The notes: a model not told the origin generated them from the sequence alone. A DNA stretch of 64,000 bases from Pseudomonas taeanensis MS-3 (GCF_000498575.2 NZ_AWSQ01000004.1:263527-327526), one strand, 5' to 3'. Counted from the first letter of the stretch, positions 9,147 through 18,047 are shown. Numbers and translations: made by a program.

Positions 9147-10028
9147 CTAGCCCTGGTGCAGCGCCCGATAATGGCTGGGCGCCATGCCCACTACCTTGCG
9201 AAACAAGCGCGAGAAGTAATACACGTCCTCATAGCCCAGTTGCTCGGCCACCTCGCGAATACCCTGCTCGCCCTCGTCGAGCAGGCGGCAGGCATGGGCC
9301 ATCTTCAGTTGAATGAAATCCTGGATCGGCGCGTGACCGGTGAGGGCGCGGTAGGTCTTGGCGAAGTGAAAGCGCGACAGTTTGAACTGCGCGGCCAGCG
9401 CGTCGAGATTGAGCGAATCGTGCAGGTGGCTGCGCATCACCGCCTGCACCGCATCGACGTCGAGCACTCGCCCGGACTTCAGTTTGGCCCGTGCCGGCAG
9501 CACCGCCAGTGAAGCCAGCAAAGCCTGCAGCTGATGGGCGGCGTAGATGAAGTGCGGCAGGCTCAGGCCCTGCTTGCGCAAATTCAGCAGCGCATCGAAC
9601 TCGGCCAGCAAACGCGGCTGCACGCCGATGCGCCACAGCGGGCCCTTGCCCAACGGGCGCAGAAAATCCGCCACCAGCTCGCCATCGAAGTGCACCCAAT
9701 ACAGGGTCCAGGGTTTTTCGGGGTCCGCGCCGTAGGCATGCGCCCGCCCTTTGGGCAGCAGCAGCAAGTCACCGCCACCGATAGCTAATCGTCCATCCTC
9801 GGTCTCCAGCCAACCCTGCCCCGCTCGACAATAGATCAACAGGTAATCGTCCGGTGCCGGACGGCTCATGCGATGGCCCAATGCATCCGGGTAAAAACCC
9901 AGGGCCAGCGGGTAACAGCCGGCAGTCAGCGGATGGCGGACCAGCGTGCGACGCAGGCGCGGCGGGGTGATGAAGCGCAGACCGTTGGCCGGCAATGGCC
10001 AGTTGGAAGTTTCGACCCGCGTACTCAT
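9147..10028 (-). CDS. AraC-family transcriptional regulator (MmsR-like)
   Basis: The product has 293 residues. A cupin-like N-terminal sensor contains DDYLLIYCRAGQGWLETEDG and LLLLPKGRAHAYG. The C-terminal double helix-turn-helix has LDALAAQFKLSRFHFAKTYR and IREVAEQLGYEDVYYFSRLF. The start at 10028 has GAGGAGATCA upstream; the frame extends to 10133 but that part is non-conserved. It is divergent from the acyl-CoA/semialdehyde catabolic operon beginning at 10210, so it most likely activates that operon, as MmsR activates mmsAB in P. aeruginosa. It may instead be the orthologue of the regulator beside the PA0747-type cluster. Confidence 0.85.
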   Translation of the reverse strand: MSTRVETSNWPLPANGLRFITPPRLRRTLVRHPLTAGCYPLALGFYPDALGHRMSRPAPDDYLLIYCRAGQGWLETEDGRLAIGGGDLLLLPKGRAHAYGADPEKPWTLYWVHFDGELVADFLRPLGKGPLWRIGVQPRLLAEFDALLNLRKQGLSLPHFIYAAHQLQALLASLAVLPARAKLKSGRVLDVDAVQAVMRSHLHDSLNLDALAAQFKLSRFHFAKTYRALTGHAPIQDFIQLKMAHACRLLDEGEQGIREVAEQLGYEDVYYFSRLFRKVVGMAPSHYRALHQG

Positions 10029-10039
10029 TGATCTCCTCG

Positions 10040-10060
10040 GTAGCCCGGATGCAATCCGGG
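10040..10060. repeat. Solitary half of a GTAGCCCGGAT-type REP
   Basis: The sequence GTAGCCCGGATGCAATCCGGG just upstream of the AraC gene's RBS matches the half-element seen at 23619-23679 and 47057-47115. It lies in the regulator's 5' leader. Confidence 0.6.
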
Positions 10061-10209
10061 AAAGTGGCCAAAAATAGCGTCCTGGATAGCTATCCAATCC
10101 CAAGATAGTCCATCCACTGACCAAGATCGTCAATCCACAAGCGCCCTGCCCGCGGCTATAACACTAAGACAACAACATCCGGCCCACCCCGAGCCCACTG
10201 GAGAACGCG

Positions 10210-11703
10210 ATGAGCAAGGCAATCCCGCAGTTGATCAATGGTGAATGGCGCGAAAGCCGCGCCCGCGAGTTCATCGAAGTCACCGACCCGGCGACCCAGG
10301 AGGTGCTGGCCCTGGCACCGAAGGCCACTGCCGAGGAAATCGAAGCGGCCATCGCCAGTGCCAAAGCCGCCTTTCTCAGCTGGCGCGAAGTGCCGGTGCC
10401 GGAACGTGCGCGGCTGATGCTGCGCTACCAGCACCTGCTCAAGGAGCACCACGACGAGCTGGCGCAATTGCTCGCCAAGGAAACCGGCAAGACCTTCGCC
10501 GACGCCAAGGGCGATGTCTGGCGCGGCATCGAGGTGGTCGAGCAGGCGGCGAATATTGCCAGCCTGATGATGGGCGAGACGACCGAGAACGTCGCCCGCG
10601 ATATCGACACCGCCAGCTGGATTCAGCCGCTCGGCGTCTGTACCGGAATCACCCCGTTCAACTTCCCGGCGATGATTCCCTTGTGGATGTTTCCCTTGGC
10701 CATCGCCGCCGGCAACAGCTTCATCCTCAAACCCTCCGAACAGGACCCGATGACGCCGAATCGCCTGGCCGAGCTGTTTATCGAAGCCGGCGCACCTCCA
10801 GGCGTGTTGCAGGTGCTGCACGGCGGCCGCGAGGTAGTCGACAGCCTGCTCACCCACCCTGATATCCGCGCGATCTCCTTCGTCGGTTCGGTGCCTGTCG
10901 GCCAGCACATCTACCGCACCGGCACCGCCCACCTGAAGCGCGTGCAGGCCTTCGCCGGGGCGAAGAACCACATGGTGATCCTGCCCGACGCGAACAAGGA
11001 CCAGGTGCTCAGCAATCTGGTTGGCGCCAGCTGCGGTGCGGCCGGCCAGCGCTGCATGGCGATCAGCGTGGCGGTGTTCGTCGGCGAATCGAAACAGTGG
11101 ATCGACGAGTTGCGCGCGCAGATGGCCGAGCTGCGCCCCGGCCCGTGGACCGACCAACATGCGGCCTTCGGCCCGCTGATCAGCCAGCAGGCCAAACAAC
11201 GGGTGCTGCGCCTGATCGCCGAGGGCAAGGCCGAAGGCGCCGAGTGCCTGCTGGACGGTTCGCAGTGCAAGGTCGAGGGTTATCCCAACGGCAACTGGCT
11301 CGGCCCGACCCTGTTCCGCGGCGTGACCACCAAGATGGGCCTGTACCGCGAGGAAATCTTCGGCCCGGTGCTGGTGTGCATGGAGGTCGACACCCTGGAT
11401 GAGGCCATCGAGCTGGTCAACGCCAGCCCCTACGGCAACGGCACCAGTATCTTCACCCGCTCCGGCGGCGCCGCCCGGCATTACCAGCATGCGGTGGAAG
11501 TCGGTCAAGTGGGCATCAACGTGCCGGTGCCGGTACCGCTGCCGTTCTTCTCCTTCACCGGCTGGAAGGGCTCGTTCTACGGTGACCTGCACGCCTACGG
11601 CAAACAGGGCGTACGCTTCTACACCGAGACCAAGACGGTCACCAGCCGCTGGTTCGACGACAGTCCAGTGACTGGACCGAACATGACCATTCAGTTGAAA
11701 TAA
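10210..11703 (+). CDS. mmsA: CoA-acylating methylmalonate-semialdehyde dehydrogenase family protein
   Basis: The 497-residue aldehyde dehydrogenase has the MMSDH signatures: [17 protein letters not shown] (cofactor region) and the catalytic cysteine Cys282 in [14 protein letters not shown], plus [19 protein letters not shown] near the end. MMSDH converts (methyl)malonate semialdehyde to propionyl- or acetyl-CoA in valine catabolism. It opens an operon with acyl-CoA dehydrogenase, hydratases and a 3-hydroxyisobutyrate dehydrogenase-like gene, and a divergent AraC gene precedes it. The order agrees with the P. aeruginosa PA0747-PA0743 cluster, a paralogue of mmsAB, so the physiological substrate may differ from classic MmsA. 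RBS: GGAGAACGCG before ATG. Confidence 0.88.
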   Translation: MSKAIPQLINGEWRESRAREFIEVTDPATQEVLALAPKATAEEIEAAIASAKAAFLSWREVPVPERARLMLRYQHLLKEHHDELAQLLAKETGKTFADAKGDVWRGIEVVEQAANIASLMMGETTENVARDIDTASWIQPLGVCTGITPFNFPAMIPLWMFPLAIAAGNSFILKPSEQDPMTPNRLAELFIEAGAPPGVLQVLHGGREVVDSLLTHPDIRAISFVGSVPVGQHIYRTGTAHLKRVQAFAGAKNHMVILPDANKDQVLSNLVGASCGAAGQRCMAISVAVFVGESKQWIDELRAQMAELRPGPWTDQHAAFGPLISQQAKQRVLRLIAEGKAEGAECLLDGSQCKVEGYPNGNWLGPTLFRGVTTKMGLYREEIFGPVLVCMEVDTLDEAIELVNASPYGNGTSIFTRSGGAARHYQHAVEVGQVGINVPVPVPLPFFSFTGWKGSFYGDLHAYGKQGVRFYTETKTVTSRWFDDSPVTGPNMTIQLK

Positions 11704-11774
11704 GCCGTCGCCGGGCCGATCACGAGTCGGCCTGGTCCCTTTACCTGGGATTATCGATCTCGCAAGGACTTGTC

Positions 11775-12938
11775 ATGGATTTTGACCTCACCGAAGAGCA
11801 ACGCCTGCTGGTCGACAGCGCCCGCGCCTTCGCCACCCGTGAATTGGCGCCGCATGCCGCCGACTGGGACCGCGACCACCACTTTCCAGTGAAGGTAATC
11901 AAACAGGCCGCCGAGCAAGGCTATCTGGCCCTGTACATCAACGAGGAAGACGGCGGTCTGGGCCTGTCACGGCTGTCGGCGGCGCTGATCTTCGAACAGC
12001 TGGCGGCCGGTTGCGTGGCCACCACGGCCTTTATCACCATTCACAACATGGCCTGCTGGATGCTCGCCAGCTTCGCCGACCCGGCCCTCAAGGAGCAGTG
12101 GCTGCCGCGCCTGATCGGTGGCGAGCTGCTCGCCTCCTACTGCCTGACCGAACCGGACGCCGGGTCCGACGCTGCCCACCTGCGCACCCGCGCCCGACGC
12201 GAGGACGATCACTATGTGATCGACGGCAGCAAGTGCTTCATCTCCGGCGCAGGCAGCACCGAAGTGTTGATCGTCATGGCGCGCACCGGCCAAGAAGGCG
12301 CCAAGGGCATCTCCTGCTTCCTGGTGCCGGGCGATGCCGAGGGCGTCAAATACGGACGCAACGAGCTGAAGATGGGCTGGCGCGCGCAACCGACGCGCAC
12401 CATCACCTTCGAGGGCGTACGCATTCCCACTGGCAACCGCATCGGCCCCGAGGGCCAGGGCTTCGTCTACGCGATGAAAGGCCTGGACGGCGGCCGCATC
12501 AACATCGCCAGTTGTTCACTCGGCGCGGCCCAGGCGGCGCTGGAACAGTCGCTGCGCTACGTCGAGGAACGCAAGCAGTTCGGCAAGCCGCTGAGCGAGT
12601 TCCAGGCCCTGCAGTTCAAGCTGGCCGACATGCTCACCGACCTCACCGCCAGCCGGCAGATGGTGCGTCTGGCCGCGCACAAGCTGGATCACCGGCACAG
12701 CGAAGCCAGCCTGTACTGCGCCATGGCCAAACGCTTCGCCACCGATCACTGCTTCAACCTGTGCAACGAGGCGCTGCAGCTGCATGGCGGCTACGGTTAC
12801 CTGAACGACTATCCACTGGAGCGCTGGGTACGCGACAGTCGCGTGCATCAGATTCTCGAAGGCACCAACGAAATCATGCGGGTGATCATCGCCCGCCGCC
12901 TACTGGAACAAGACGGCATGCTCGACCGCCTGCTGTAA
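11775..12938 (+). CDS. Acyl-CoA dehydrogenase (isobutyryl-CoA dehydrogenase-like)
   Basis: This 387-residue FAD enzyme starts MDFDLTEEQRLLVDSARAFA. It has the FAD/substrate block YCLTEPDAGSDAAHLRTRA, the LGAAQAALEQSLRYVEERKQFG segment, and the C-terminal LQLHGGYGYLNDYPLERWVRDSRVHQILEGTNEIMR containing the region of the catalytic Glu (shown here by position, residues about 338-373). It would oxidise a short branched acyl-CoA such as isobutyryl-CoA to the enoyl-CoA. It lies 71 bases after mmsA and is followed by enoyl-CoA hydratase genes, forming a beta-oxidation-type series. Confidence 0.9.
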   Translation: MDFDLTEEQRLLVDSARAFATRELAPHAADWDRDHHFPVKVIKQAAEQGYLALYINEEDGGLGLSRLSAALIFEQLAAGCVATTAFITIHNMACWMLASFADPALKEQWLPRLIGGELLASYCLTEPDAGSDAAHLRTRARREDDHYVIDGSKCFISGAGSTEVLIVMARTGQEGAKGISCFLVPGDAEGVKYGRNELKMGWRAQPTRTITFEGVRIPTGNRIGPEGQGFVYAMKGLDGGRINIASCSLGAAQAALEQSLRYVEERKQFGKPLSEFQALQFKLADMLTDLTASRQMVRLAAHKLDHRHSEASLYCAMAKRFATDHCFNLCNEALQLHGGYGYLNDYPLERWVRDSRVHQILEGTNEIMRVIIARRLLEQDGMLDRLL

Positions 12939-12950
12939 CCAACCGAAGCT

Positions 12951-13009
12951 GTAGGAGCCAGGGTGCCAGCGATCGAGGCCTCCAGACATCGCCAGCACAC
13001 TGGTCCTAC
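12951..13009. repeat. REP element (GTAGGAGCCA type)
   Basis: An imperfect inverted repeat runs from GTAGGAGCCAGGGTGCCAGC to GCCAGCACACTGGTCCTAC in the gap before the next hydratase gene. It matches the better-conserved copies at 23755, 26219 and 46153. Confidence 0.75.
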
Positions 13010-13031
13010 ACCAGCACATACGAGGACGCTT

Positions 13032-13850
13032 ATGAGCAACGCCATGGAACCCTACAAGCCCGGGGTATTCGACCTGACCCACAAGCTCACCGTGGAAAAA
13101 CACGGTCACACCGCCCTGCTGACCATCAACCACCCGCCGGCCAATACCTGGGACCGCGAGTCGCTGATCGGCCTCAAGCAACTGGTCGAACACCTCAACC
13201 ACGACGATGACATCTACGCCCTGGTCATCACCGGCCAGGGCGGCAAGTTCTTCTCCGCCGGCGCCGACCTCAAGCTGTTCGCCGACGGCGACAAGGCCCG
13301 CGCCCGCGAGATGGCCCGACGCTTCGGCGAGGCCTTCGAGGCGCTGCGCGATTTTCGCGGCGTGTCGATCGCCGCGATCAATGGCTACGCCATGGGCGGC
13401 GGCCTGGAGTGCGCCCTGGCTTGCGACATTCGTATCGCCGAGCGCCAGGCGCAGATGGCCCTGCCGGAAGCCTCGGTAGGCCTGTTGCCCTGTGCCGGCG
13501 GCACGCAAAACCTGGCCTGGCTGGTCGGTGAAGGCTGGGCTAAACGGATGATTCTGTGTGGCGAACGCATCGATGCCGAGACCGCCCAGCGCATCGGCCT
13601 GGTCGAGCAAGTGGTCGACAGCGGCGAAGCGCGCGGCCACGCCCTGTTGCTGGCGGCGCGAGTCGCACGGCAGAGCCCGGTGGCGGTGCGCACCATCAAA
13701 CCGCTGATCCAGGGTGCCCGCGAGCGCAGCCCGAATGCCTGGCTGAGCGAGGAGCGTGAGCGCTTCGTCGACCTGTTCGACGCCGACGACACCCGCGAGG
13801 GCGTGAATGCCTTCCTGGAAAAACGCGACCCACAGTGGCACAACAAATGA
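13032..13850 (+). CDS. Enoyl-CoA hydratase (DspI-like)
   Basis: The product has 272 residues from the ATG at 13032, which has GAGGA eight bases upstream; the frame also opens upstream through the REP. Crotonase-fold motifs: GQGGKFFSAGADLKLFADGD (first oxyanion loop, residues about 70-90) and AINGYAMGGGLECALACDIRIAE (second), followed by LPEASVGLLPCAGGTQNL. It probably hydrates methacrylyl-CoA or another 2-enoyl-CoA. Length and neighbours match P. aeruginosa PA0745 (DspI), reported to be needed for the cis-2-decenoic acid dispersal signal; that link is from memory and unproven here. A valine-pathway role is equally possible. Confidence 0.85.
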   Translation: MSNAMEPYKPGVFDLTHKLTVEKHGHTALLTINHPPANTWDRESLIGLKQLVEHLNHDDDIYALVITGQGGKFFSAGADLKLFADGDKARAREMARRFGEAFEALRDFRGVSIAAINGYAMGGGLECALACDIRIAERQAQMALPEASVGLLPCAGGTQNLAWLVGEGWAKRMILCGERIDAETAQRIGLVEQVVDSGEARGHALLLAARVARQSPVAVRTIKPLIQGARERSPNAWLSEERERFVDLFDADDTREGVNAFLEKRDPQWHNK

Positions 13851-13935
13851 CCGAGGGAGGGATGAGCCTGTTTTCATCCGCCCTGTTCGTGCGGGATGTT
13901 GCATACGCACATCCTGCCTACCGACGAGATCGAGC

Positions 13936-15054
13936 ATGAATATTCAGTTTGAAGAACTCGCCAGCCTGCACGGCTTTCGCATCGGCATCGCCAGCCTGGA
14001 CGCCGCACAGAGCCTCAATGCGCTATCCCTGCCGATGATCGAGGCGCTGGACGCCAAACTCGCGGCCTGGGCGGATGATCCGGGCATTGCCTGCGTACTG
14101 CTACGCGGCAACGGCGCCAAAGCCTTCTGCGCCGGCGGCGACGTGCGCAAGCTGGTCGACGCCTGCCGCGAGCACCCAGGGGAAATCCCCGACCTGGCCC
14201 GGCGTTTCTTCGCCGACGAGTACCGCCTCGACTACCGCATCCATTGCTACCCGAAACCCTTGATCTGCTGGGCCCACGGCCATGTGCTGGGTGGCGGCAT
14301 GGGCCTGATGCAGGGTGCCGGCATCCGCATCGTCACCCCGTCCAGCCGCCTGGGCATGCCGGAGATCAACATCGGCCTGTACCCGGATGTCGGCGGCAGC
14401 TGGTTCCTCGCCCGTCTGCCCGGCAAGCTCGGCCTGTTCCTCGGCCTCACCGCCAGCGCCATCAACGCCCGCGATGCCCTGGACCTGAATCTTGCCGACC
14501 GTTTCCTGCTCGACAGCCAGCAGGATGAATTGATCGACGGCCTGGTGCAGCTGAACTGGCAGGAACAACCCCAACTACAACTGCACAGCCTGCTCAAGGC
14601 ACTGGAGCACGAAGCCCACGATGAACTTCCGGAGGCCCAATGGCTGCCACGCCGCGCGCGGATCGACGAGTTGCTCGACCAGGCCGACCTGCCTGCCGCC
14701 TGGCACGCCCTGACCGCCCTGCACAGCGACAGCGACCTGCTTATGGCACGCGCCGCCAAGACCCTGGCCGGCGGCAGCCCGCTGACCGCCCACCTGGTCT
14801 GGCAGCAGATCGCCCGCGCCAAGCAGCTGTCCCTGGCCCAGGTATTCCAGATGGAATACGCCATGAGCCTGAACTGCTGCCGCCATCCAGAGTTTCCCGA
14901 AGGTGTGCGCGCCCGCCTGATCGACAAAGATCAAGCCCCCCGCTGGCACTGGCCAGATGTCGCGAGCATTCCCGACGAGGTGATCGAATCCCACTTCAGC
15001 GCGGTCTGGGAGGGCGCCCATCCGCTTACGGATTTATCCACACACCACCAGTAG
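13936..15054 (+). CDS. Enoyl-CoA hydratase/isomerase family, 3-hydroxyisobutyryl-CoA hydrolase type
   Basis: The product has 372 residues, longer than ordinary enoyl-CoA hydratases and typical of 3-hydroxyisobutyryl-CoA hydrolases. Motifs: GNGAKAFCAGGDVRKLVD (residues about 56-73), ICWAHGHVLGGGMGLMQGAG and MPEINIGLYPDVGGSWFLARLPG, the last containing the Glu/Asp of HIBYL-CoA hydrolases. A helical C-terminal extension includes FQMEYAMSLNCCRHPEFPEG. The start at 13936 (MNIQFEELASLHGFRIGIA) is preferred to the frame's first ATG at 13807, which overlaps the preceding gene. In the operon it would release 3-hydroxyisobutyrate for the next enzyme. Confidence 0.85.
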   Translation: MNIQFEELASLHGFRIGIASLDAAQSLNALSLPMIEALDAKLAAWADDPGIACVLLRGNGAKAFCAGGDVRKLVDACREHPGEIPDLARRFFADEYRLDYRIHCYPKPLICWAHGHVLGGGMGLMQGAGIRIVTPSSRLGMPEINIGLYPDVGGSWFLARLPGKLGLFLGLTASAINARDALDLNLADRFLLDSQQDELIDGLVQLNWQEQPQLQLHSLLKALEHEAHDELPEAQWLPRRARIDELLDQADLPAAWHALTALHSDSDLLMARAAKTLAGGSPLTAHLVWQQIARAKQLSLAQVFQMEYAMSLNCCRHPEFPEGVRARLIDKDQAPRWHWPDVASIPDEVIESHFSAVWEGAHPLTDLSTHHQ

Positions 15055-15165
15055 GCTGGGTTAGCGGCGCCTGCAAGTAGCAGCACCGCCCAGCGCGATA
15101 GCGGCAACCACGCAGAACCCATGCTGGCCCCAGCAAACCCGGTCATCCAGACAAGGAGCACAACA

Positions 15166-16050
15166 ATGCAGACAATCGCCTTTATCGGCCTTGGCCACAT
15201 GGGCCTGCCCATGGCCCGCAACCTGCTCAAAGCGGGCTTCAACCTGAAGGTCTTCGACCTGGTGCAGGCCTCGGTAGACGAGCTGGCCAAGGAAGGCGCG
15301 CAAGCCGCCAGCAGCGCCGCCGATGCGGCACTCGGCGCCGACAGCGTGGTGACCATGCTGCCGGCCAGCCGCCACGTCGAAGGCCTGTATCTCGGCGATA
15401 GCGGTCTGCTCTCCGCGCTCAAACCAGGCACCCTGGTGCTGGAGTGCTCGACCATCGCCCCGGAATCCGCACGCAAGGTGCACAAGGCCGCCGCCGAGCG
15501 CGGCATCGAACTGCTCGACGCACCGGTTTCCGGCGGCACCGCGGGCGCAGCTGCCGGCACCCTGACTTTCATGATTGGTGGCGAAGCAGCAGTTCTTGAT
15601 AAGGCCCGGCCGGTCTTCGAGGCCATGGGCAAGAACATCTTCCATGCCGGCCCCGATGGTGCCGGCCAGGTGGCCAAGGTCTGCAACAACCAGGTGCTGG
15701 CGGTGCAGATGATCGCCACCGCAGAAGCCATGGCCCTGGGCGTGGCCAACGGTCTGGATCCGGCCGTGCTGGCCGAGATCATGCGCCAGAGTTCGGGCGG
15801 CAACTGGACCCTGGAGAAATACAACCCCTGGCCCGGGGTGATGGAGAACGCCCCGGCCTCCAAGGGCTACAGCGGCGGTTTCATGGCCGAGTTGATGGCC
15901 AAGGACCTCGGCCTGGCCCAGGAGGCGGCTCAAGTCACCGCCAGCAGCACACCGATGGGCGCCCTGGCCTTGCAGCTGTATCGCCTGCTACTCAAGCAGG
16001 GCAAAGGCCAGAAGGATTTTTCCGTGGTGCAGCAGTTGTTCGTCGAGTAA
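15166..16050 (+). CDS. mmsB: 3-hydroxyisobutyrate dehydrogenase family protein
   Basis: The 294-residue beta-hydroxyacid dehydrogenase opens with the NAD-binding IAFIGLGHMGLPMARNLLKAG. The substrate-binding stretch is LDAPVSGGTAGAAAGTLTFM, and the catalytic-lysine region is GAGQVAKVCNNQVLAVQM (Lys about residue 171). The start at 15166 is preceded by AAGGAG. It would oxidise 3-hydroxyisobutyrate to methylmalonate semialdehyde, the substrate of the mmsA product at the head of the operon. The P. aeruginosa homologue at this position (PA0743) has been described as an NAD-dependent L-serine dehydrogenase, so the mmsB name is provisional. Confidence 0.85.
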   Translation: MQTIAFIGLGHMGLPMARNLLKAGFNLKVFDLVQASVDELAKEGAQAASSAADAALGADSVVTMLPASRHVEGLYLGDSGLLSALKPGTLVLECSTIAPESARKVHKAAAERGIELLDAPVSGGTAGAAAGTLTFMIGGEAAVLDKARPVFEAMGKNIFHAGPDGAGQVAKVCNNQVLAVQMIATAEAMALGVANGLDPAVLAEIMRQSSGGNWTLEKYNPWPGVMENAPASKGYSGGFMAELMAKDLGLAQEAAQVTASSTPMGALALQLYRLLLKQGKGQKDFSVVQQLFVE

Positions 16051-16133
16051 TGCACGCAATAACCATCGCCGCGGACAGCAGCGATGATCGCTGACAGTGA
16101 CCCACTGATTAAAATCGACCATGGCTGACAGCC

Positions 16134-16164
16134 ATAACCCCACCACTCTCGGGTGGCGGGGTTA
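16134..16164 (+). terminator. Hairpin after the catabolic operon
   Basis: The inverted repeat ATAACCCCACCAC / GGGTGGCGGGGTTAT with a TCTC loop lies 84 bases after mmsB and before the next gene's RBS. There is no T-run, so it is either a weak terminator or mRNA-stabilising hairpin. Confidence 0.5.
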
Positions 16165-16200
16165 TGCTGAGCATGAGCCGGCAAGAGTAAGGAGAGGTCG

Positions 16201-16539
16201 ATGTTGTATGTAAAGCGCGATACCTGGGGCAAGCTGCAACGCGTCGAGGCGGCGCCGTTCGACGAGATGAACGGCGAACTGGCCGCGGACAGCCAGGAAG
16301 CCCAGGACTGGTTTGCCAATCAGGCCGTGGAAAACAGCCTGCTGAAGTTGCAGCAGAGCGACCTGGACATGATCCGGGTGCTGGAAGACCTGATTAGCGT
16401 GCTGATCCGCAAGGGTGTTGTGCGTATCACCGATTTGCCCGAAGAGGCCCAGGCCAAGCTGGTAGGGCGCAGCAAGGCCCGTGATGCCTTAGGCGGGCTG
16501 AACCGGCTGATCAATGACGATGAGTCCGAGTTGATCTGA
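16201..16539 (+). CDS. Conserved hypothetical protein
   Basis: The product has 112 residues, acidic and helical, with no signal peptide or membrane segment. It has AAPFDEMNGELAADSQEAQDW, WFANQAVENSLLKLQQSDLD and IRKGVVRITDLPEEAQAKLV. A strong RBS (AAGGAGAGG) precedes ATG. Very similar short proteins occur in Pseudomonas and are sometimes mis-labelled as tryptophan synthase beta-like; nothing in this sequence supports that. It is convergent with the lapD remnant. No function can be assigned. Confidence 0.8.
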   Translation: MLYVKRDTWGKLQRVEAAPFDEMNGELAADSQEAQDWFANQAVENSLLKLQQSDLDMIRVLEDLISVLIRKGVVRITDLPEEAQAKLVGRSKARDALGGLNRLINDDESELI

Positions 16540-16552
16540 TCGACCCCAGCTC

Positions 16553-16784
16553 TTACTGCCAGGGGGCCGGTTCGCCGAACAGACGGCCCTGCACACCTTC
16601 GATCCCCATTGAACGCAACACCTGCCACTCTCCCTCGCTCTCGACCCGCTCGGCAATTGGGCATAGGCGCGCAACTGGTGACTTGCTGCTCGCGTGAGCT
16701 CTCCACGCTCACCAGAAAACTGCCAGTAAAGTTCACCAGCATCAGTACACAGATGGCGATGAACAACTACTTGAACAGTGACGT
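16553..16784 (-). pseudogene. lapD: lapD remnant: N-terminus joined to EAL C-terminus by a large deletion
   Basis: Reading the minus strand from 16784, the frame is ACG-TCA-CTG-TTC-AAG-TAG, i.e. MSLFKQ with the start changed to ACG and Gln6 changed to an amber stop. It continues LFIAICVLMLVNFTGSFLVS and VESSRE, the transmembrane start of LapD. A one-base loss near 16700 shifts the frame (expected ...VNQLRAYAQ). Around 16655-16662 the sequence jumps to the end of an EAL-type domain, IAERVESEGEWQVLRSMGIE and GVQGRLFGEPAPWQ, then TAA (16555-16553). About 570 residues, including the HAMP, GGDEF and most of EAL, are missing relative to a normal LapD of about 650. It lies directly after lapG in the same direction, the usual lapG-lapD order. 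Confidence 0.82.
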
Positions 16785-16806
16785 AAGCGGCTTCTATGGG
16801 CCGGCC

Positions 16807-17529
16807 TCAGGGAAAGCCCTCGGCGCGCATTTTCCTCAATAGATCTTGCCAGCGCGACAACCGCTTACTGTCCCCGACAGACTTGTCGCCGCGACTGCCA
16901 GGGAGCCATAAACCTTCGGCATTGAACGCATAAACCGGCAGCAAATCGCTGCGCTGACTGGAGGGCTGGATGGCGTCGATCAAGTTGTCCAACACCAACG
17001 GCATGGCGTTCGGCTGGGCGTAGTAGGTGACCACCATGTGCGCCTGGTTCAGGCGCAGCGCCTTGACGTAAGTGATGCGCAGCTTCTCGCTCGGCACGCC
17101 GAGTTGGCGCAGGCTGAAGTACTTGGCGATAGCGAAGTCCTCACAGTCTCCCCCGCCCAGCAGCAATGCCTCGACCGGGGTGGCCCAGTAATCCTTGACC
17201 CGCCACAGTTCGATATCATCGCGAAACCGCAGGCGCAGGTTGAAGAACAGATTGACCGCCTTGAGCTGCGCCATTTCATCGGCCCCGACCTGCTCCTGCA
17301 ACAGGCGCTGCCAGTCGTCGATCCGCCCTCGCCCCGCCCCGAGCGGCCCGTATAACTGCTCGGCTCTTTTACTGATGAGGGTGAAATCCCAGTCGGCTTG
17401 CAGCGCACCGACGCCCAGCAATGCGGACAGCAGCAAGACTGACGCTGCAGGCCAGCGACGACACGCACGCAAAGCGTTGAGACGACCCGTCAGCAAGCCG
17501 AGATTTCCATATATCAGGATGATGGCCAT
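16807..17529 (-). CDS. lapG: LapG-type periplasmic cysteine protease
   Basis: This bacterial transglutaminase-like cysteine proteinase (BTLCP/DUF920) cleaves the LapA-type surface adhesin to release biofilm cells. From the ATG at 17529 it has about 240 residues. A hydrophobic export signal (about residues 27-43) is followed by QADWDF. The catalytic triad is visible: Cys129 in GGGDCEDFAIAKYF, His164 in LNQAHMVV, and Asp181 in PLVLDNLID. The start is uncertain (17574 also possible) and no clear RBS is seen. Its normal partner, the c-di-GMP receptor LapD, is a degenerate remnant immediately downstream, so LapG may be uncontrolled unless another LapD exists. Confidence 0.88.
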   Translation of the reverse strand: MAIILIYGNLGLLTGRLNALRACRRWPAASVLLLSALLGVGALQADWDFTLISKRAEQLYGPLGAGRGRIDDWQRLLQEQVGADEMAQLKAVNLFFNLRLRFRDDIELWRVKDYWATPVEALLLGGGDCEDFAIAKYFSLRQLGVPSEKLRITYVKALRLNQAHMVVTYYAQPNAMPLVLDNLIDAIQPSSQRSDLLPVYAFNAEGLWLPGSRGDKSVGDSKRLSRWQDLLRKMRAEGFP

Positions 17530-18047
17530 GGTGCGGGGGCGATGTAAAAAAAACAATCGCCAGAATACTGACACAACTTGAGAGAGCGCCCGAATGCGCG
17601 CCGGCTGGCAACCTCATGGCGCCTGAGCCATGAGACAAGCCACTCAACGCCCGGTCAGCTCAATCGGCACCTCGCTGAAGTCAAAGCAACCAAAGGAAGG
17701 TCATGATATCCAGCAGGTTGCCATCGACCTCGACGACGCCCAGCAGCGCTCCTCTGAGCAGACACTTCCGCCGCTCATCTGGGTGTCTAGGTAGGATTTA
17801 TCGAGGACAATCCAGGTTTACCGCCTGGCATCCAGTGGCCAAGGCGGTGCGCGGCGGACATCAGGTCTTGCTGCCACTTACCGCGTGAGGATGGGCAGAC
17901 AGTTAGCCTCTGACCGGGTCAGCCGCGCCGCACACAATCTGGCCCGACAGCACTGATCTGAACAGATCCAGCCGGAAGATCGCCAGCCGACCCCGTCGCC
18001 CCCAGGGGCTTGTGCGGAGGTTACGCCGACCACGCGTTGGCCATTAG
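17530..18047. other. Non-coding stretch with an unidentified ORF remnant
   Basis: No credible gene is seen. On the minus strand about 17674-17795 there is a short open frame without a start codon ending VVEVDGNLLDIMTFLWLL and stop; it looks like the 3' end of a lost gene but I do not recognise it. The rest shows no motif. Together with the next repeat this leaves about 0.8 kb without a gene beside the lapD/lapG lesion, consistent with local gene decay. Confidence 0.5.

Noticed and set aside
10156-11592. 478-codon minus-strand frame
   Set aside because: Antisense to the semialdehyde dehydrogenase gene with clear catalytic motifs.
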